DNA of 33,415 nt from Welwitschia mirabilis (Eukaryota > Gnetophyta > Gnetopsida > Welwitschiales), in NCBI GenBank assembly GCA_051453625.1, contig JBOZIK010000001.1, positions 185,377,663 to 185,411,077 of the forward strand, written 5' to 3'. Made by a program: the position numbers and the translations under genes. The notes below the pieces were generated by a model. The model saw only the letters and a program-made list of their open reading frames with translations, had not been told where the DNA came from and searched no databases. How positions within the stretch are numbered: the stretch's first letter is position 1; each line of letters begins with the position of its first letter. This document shows, in pieces, positions 29,862-33,415 of this stretch.

Positions 29862-31022
29862 ATTAAAAAAACTTTAGTAGATTCCAAAAAGTATGCAAAA
29901 TTGTCATTGTGATTTTCTAAAATATCCTTTCCTATAATCAAAAGTAAAGTAGAGGTTTTTCTTATAAAGTAGGTTTAAAAATCTTAGAGGTTTAAAATAA
30001 GGATATCACAATGTAAATTATAGTATGAGAAGAAGAAGATAGTAATAATAAGAAAATTAAGTTGTAGTTCTCCTTAATATGATGATATGGCAACTTCATG
30101 AAATAACAAAAATAGTTTAGCCATGAAATCATTGATAAAAGTTAAGTAAAATTTATTAAAAATAAACTAATCCATGATAACATCATCCTTTCTAATGAGA
30201 TTGTCAGATCTAACATTCACAGAACAACCAACTATTTTCTTTTAAAATTAGATATAGTAAAGGGTTTTTTATTCATTCCAATGGAAACCATATTACATCG
30301 CTTAGAAAAGAGAGGAATCAATTAGTTCCTAACCTATTTTTATCAAATTTGGAATGAAAGTGATTCATTTAAATGGAGAACATCATGGTTACTTCCAACC
30401 CCACATAAGACTAAGGTAACAAGATCCACTTTTCTAATCCTTTTTGTTATAGTATTGTAACTCTTTAATCTCAACAATTAGTGCAAAGGTCTTTTCAAAA
30501 TTAATTTTCTCCTCCTGATTGAACCCCTTTGCTATTAATCTCTCTTTGTTTATTTACCATTGTATTAGCTTCATTATTTTGTTTCTAAATACCCTTTTGT
30601 TCTAATGATGGATCTATCAATTGGTTTGGGAACCAACTCCCATATGTTACATGCCTCAAACTAATTGAGTTCCTTTAACATGGTATGCATCCATCTGTCA
30701 TCACTTTCTACTTCTTTAAAGTTCTTTGATTCCGCCTATGAGAGATAAGTCATATAACCACATAGCTTCTTAGCGCCTCTCCTTGTCTTTCCACTGTTGT
30801 AAGAACTTTCAATTATGTTATTAGTGGAGTATGCCTTTTTAAGTCTTGTGAGTATGATGTTTTTAACTTTTATGCTCGTTGTTAGTCTCTAATTGAGACT
30901 TACACATCCTTGGTAATCTTTTGTTTCTTGTCCTTGTCTTCATCCTACAAGTAAACATTTTGAGAATTAGTGTCATCCACTTTAACATTAATGGTTTCTT
31001 CTATTTTTAATGTCCTTTTATT
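29862..31022. repeat. Tandem duplication inside copia F, unit 2
   Basis: Starts with the same attaaaaaaactttagtag as unit 1 and ends with ttctatttttaatgtccttt before reading on into integrase, so unit 2 keeps the original junction with the rest of F. Small indels distinguish it from unit 1. Confidence 0.88.
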
Positions 31023-31136
31023 GAAAACCCTATAGGCCTTGCTATCCATAGAATAACCAAGAAAGATACATTTAATAACCTTAAGGTCAAACTTCCTTAA
31101 ATGATCCTTTTCATTTAAAATAGCATTTAGAACCAA
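30945..31136 (-). pseudogene. copia F integrase C-terminal fragment
   Basis: 63 open codons with RKFDLKVIKCIFLGYSMDSK and AYRVFNKRTLKIEETINVKV, the highly characteristic copia segment between integrase and reverse transcriptase. It ends at a stop. Part of its 3' end recurs in unit 1 near 29790-29860. Confidence 0.85.
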
Positions 31137-32190
31137 ATAAATGAAAATAGCTTACTAAGAGTTTCCTTGATATCATAGTTTATAAGGAGTCTTGATTATG
31201 AATTATGTTACCAACAGGTAATCTAACACATATTACATAGTGTTGATGACTTCTCTCCAAAAGTCATATGATACCTTTTGGTTCTTGCCATTTCATTTAG
31301 CTATCAATGGTTGCATTCTGCAACTTCATTTTGTTATAGTATTCTTGGAGTTAAAAATTAGTATTAAATTTTGTATATATCGTAGAAGGCTCCAAATTAT
31401 GCATTTCTGAAATCACCTCCCTTGTTGTTGTAGATTACGTTAATAAAATACCCTTTCTCATTCTACAATCTAATACACAACTTGGAAAAATGATCAAATG
31501 CCTTATCCTTATGGATAAGGTAGGCCATTTATGCGAAACCTGAAAAAACAATAACTATTGTGAGATAATATCTCTTCTTCTTAAGACTTTTAGTTTGAGA
31601 GGATCTTATAAAATCCAAATGTAATAAATCTAAAGGACAAGAAGTAGGAATAGATTTTTCCTTATGAAACCTTATCTATTTTTTATTTTAACAAATTTCA
31701 CTTACCTAATCACTAGAGTTCTTAGGCTTGGAATGCCTTCTTATCAATTCCTTTTAAATCAAGCATATTCATTAGATCCAAGTTCACATGATCAAACTTT
31801 TTATGCCATATCCTTACATCACTTGTGGTACTAAGCAAACACTTAGAACTCTTGTTAGAAATATCATGTAGAGATGTGATATACACATTGAGTTTCCTTT
31901 ATTCGACAAATAAAAATTTATTAGAGTTGGGATATTTAACAATACAACTTTTTTAGTAAAAGTAACATCAAAATTGATATCACACAACTAACATGAAGTG
32001 AATTACATTCTAAGCATTTAACATAAATGAGATCTTTTACCTTTCAGAGGTTATCTTCTATTGTAGTTCTAATACCTTTGATTGGAGGTCTTTGTATTAT
32101 ATTCAAATGTTATAACACCCTTTTGTTACTCAACCATAGATGCAAAATGCCATTTATCTCTCATCATATGGCACAAGCATCCACTATTTG

Positions 32191-33415
32191 TGTACCATCT
32201 GTATTTCTTTACTACATGAAATCAAACTTGAATAAGAATGATATTTGCTCTTATATTCAACATGCATTTTCATGTGTTTCATAATTACACAAAATTTGTA
32301 ATCAAACTCTTATTCTTTTAATCAAAATTAATGGCACAATAATATCTAAATTTCAAAGGATAATTATATTAATATAATCTCTATGATTATAATAACAGCA
32401 AATGAAATTTCATGTTCTAGCTAAATCTTTAAACCTAGGCATGTAGTTGCACTTTGAAGAGATATTGTCAAAGCTACTGATTGATGCTTAACATGTTCTA
32501 AGTCTGCTTCTTCCTTAACTAAGCATGATGTTTAAGGTTCTTTTCCCTTAGGTAAATCATTCATCGATCTTTCTAGCGTCATTTAGTTTTTATGTCAAAG
32601 ACTTGATCTCATTTGTTAGTGTTGCGGTGTGAATTTATGCAATCTTGAAGTCCTTTAGGTAAACCTGTAAATCATATAACTTGCAGAAAACACATGCTAG
32701 TGTAGACAAGAGTTCACCCAAATGTCATAATCTAACGAAGGCACTAAGCTTAGAGTTAGAGAATTGATTTCCCAAAAGTATTTTTTTAGTCTTTTGTCTT
32801 ATAAAAACTGGAAGGAAATAAACAAGTAAATGCAATGCAAGATGAATGAATATGAAATGCAGTGAATGGAAATGGAAATGTATTCTACTTAGATTCTAGT
32901 CCTTCTATCACAAGGACTACCTTCTCTGTAACTTATATCAATTAAAAAGAGTATCTACTAGTTCTTAATCAACATAAGCTATGAGATCAATCCAAGTAAG
33001 ATAATAAATGCAATATGGAATGAAATAAAAATGCAATGCAAATCTACTACTAACCAAGGTCAACCTTAACAAAGGTTGCCCTTATGCTCTAAATAAATCA
33101 TAGATTGTCAGTTAACTATGATCAACTTAAACCATAAGGGACATTCACAGAATTGGAATGAAAAGAAGAAATTGTATTAACTCAAAGAGTATTCAGAACA
33201 TAACATCCACTGACAATTAGAATAATAGCATCTCAATAGAAGAGACTCAGCCTAACACCAAGGAGACTCCTTTCTGTAATACTAGATGGACCTCTTGCCC
33301 TTCAATCCTCCATCACAAGTACCGGGTACAAAATATGAAGTAGAAATGAAGGAGGGGAAGGGTATTTATAGTTTTTCATTTGAGGTTTTGGAAGTAAAAC
33401 CCTAAAGGCAGGAAA
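32191..33415. other. Upstream flank; no gene recognised
   Basis: AT-rich sequence. Its first part may be decayed gag of element F. At 32820-33060 short words (aaatgcaatgcaa, gaatgaa, ggaaatgg) recur. From 33270 to the end there is a (ccaaa/taaaccct)-like texture and a TATTTATA at about 33363, possibly an LTR of another element, but nothing can be proven. Confidence 0.35.

Larger units (their letters stand above)
28705..32190 (-). mobile_element. Ty1/copia relic F upstream of COP1, with internal tandem duplication
   Basis: From right to left: protease region with W-Y-T-N-S-G-C (about 32200-32160), GAG-pre-integrase RIWHKKFDHVNLDLMNMLDL (about 31820-31755), integrase core with QNEVAE (about 31340), integrase C-terminus KCIFLGYSMDSKAYRVFNKR (31100-31030), reverse-transcriptase start and AKGLNQEERINFEKTFA blocks. 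RT and RNase H C-terminal parts are missing at the left end, and no LTR was found. The protease catalytic Asp is changed to Asn. Full of stops. Confidence 0.8.

Overview
The window is nuclear genomic DNA of a seed plant. It carries the 5' half of one recognisable host gene, COP1 (a RING / coiled-coil / WD40 E3 ubiquitin ligase), on the minus strand, stretched by very long introns full of old retrotransposons. Long TE-filled introns suggest a large genome; a gymnosperm is a reasonable guess, but nothing in the sequence proves it.

COP1 layout (minus strand, read from right to left): exon 1 28311-27991 (start codon, RING finger), exon 2 22796-22719, exon 3 20862-20707 (coiled coil), exon 4 12653-12294, exon 5 11887-11712 and exon 6 11569-11504. 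All six exons are open, every internal junction is GT-AG, and the phases match throughout (0,0,0,0,2,2). Together they give 385 complete codons plus 2 bases, ending just before the first WD40 blade. No WD40 exon was recognised between 1 and 11503, so the intron after exon 6 is either longer than 11.5 kb or the gene is broken.

Transposable elements: (1) one Ty1/copia family, with an LTR of about 450 bp beginning TGTTGATATG, is present four times: a 5' end on the minus strand (1-911), an isolated LTR (3191-3638), a decayed near-full copy (about 4793-9572, plus strand) and a solo LTR with target-site duplication ATCTT (14952-15410). (2) A second copia element fills most of COP1 intron 3 (13557-19993, target-site duplication AAATT). 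It carries the solo LTR inside its RNase H region and a foldback-like insertion of about 700 bp inside its 3' LTR. (3) Two very small LTR elements of 313-315 bp (TRIM-like, LTRs of 106-107 bp, Met-tRNA primer site, no coding capacity) lie in intron 1. (4) A third copia relic (minus strand, 28705 to beyond 32190) lies upstream of COP1 and contains a tandem duplication with a 1157-bp unit. (5) Other copia-type gag and protease-region fragments lie at 2490-2783 and 3780-4692.

Assembly: there are three N gaps. Two of them (7493-7592 and 16243-16252) are bordered by exact direct repeats, which suggests unmerged contig ends. The third (4693-4792) hides most of a 5' LTR and is probably shorter than the real missing sequence.

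No RNA gene, CRISPR array or bacterial-type system was seen. The less expected items are the two miniature LTR elements, the nested insertion history inside intron 3, and the upstream-ORF arrangement in front of the COP1 start.
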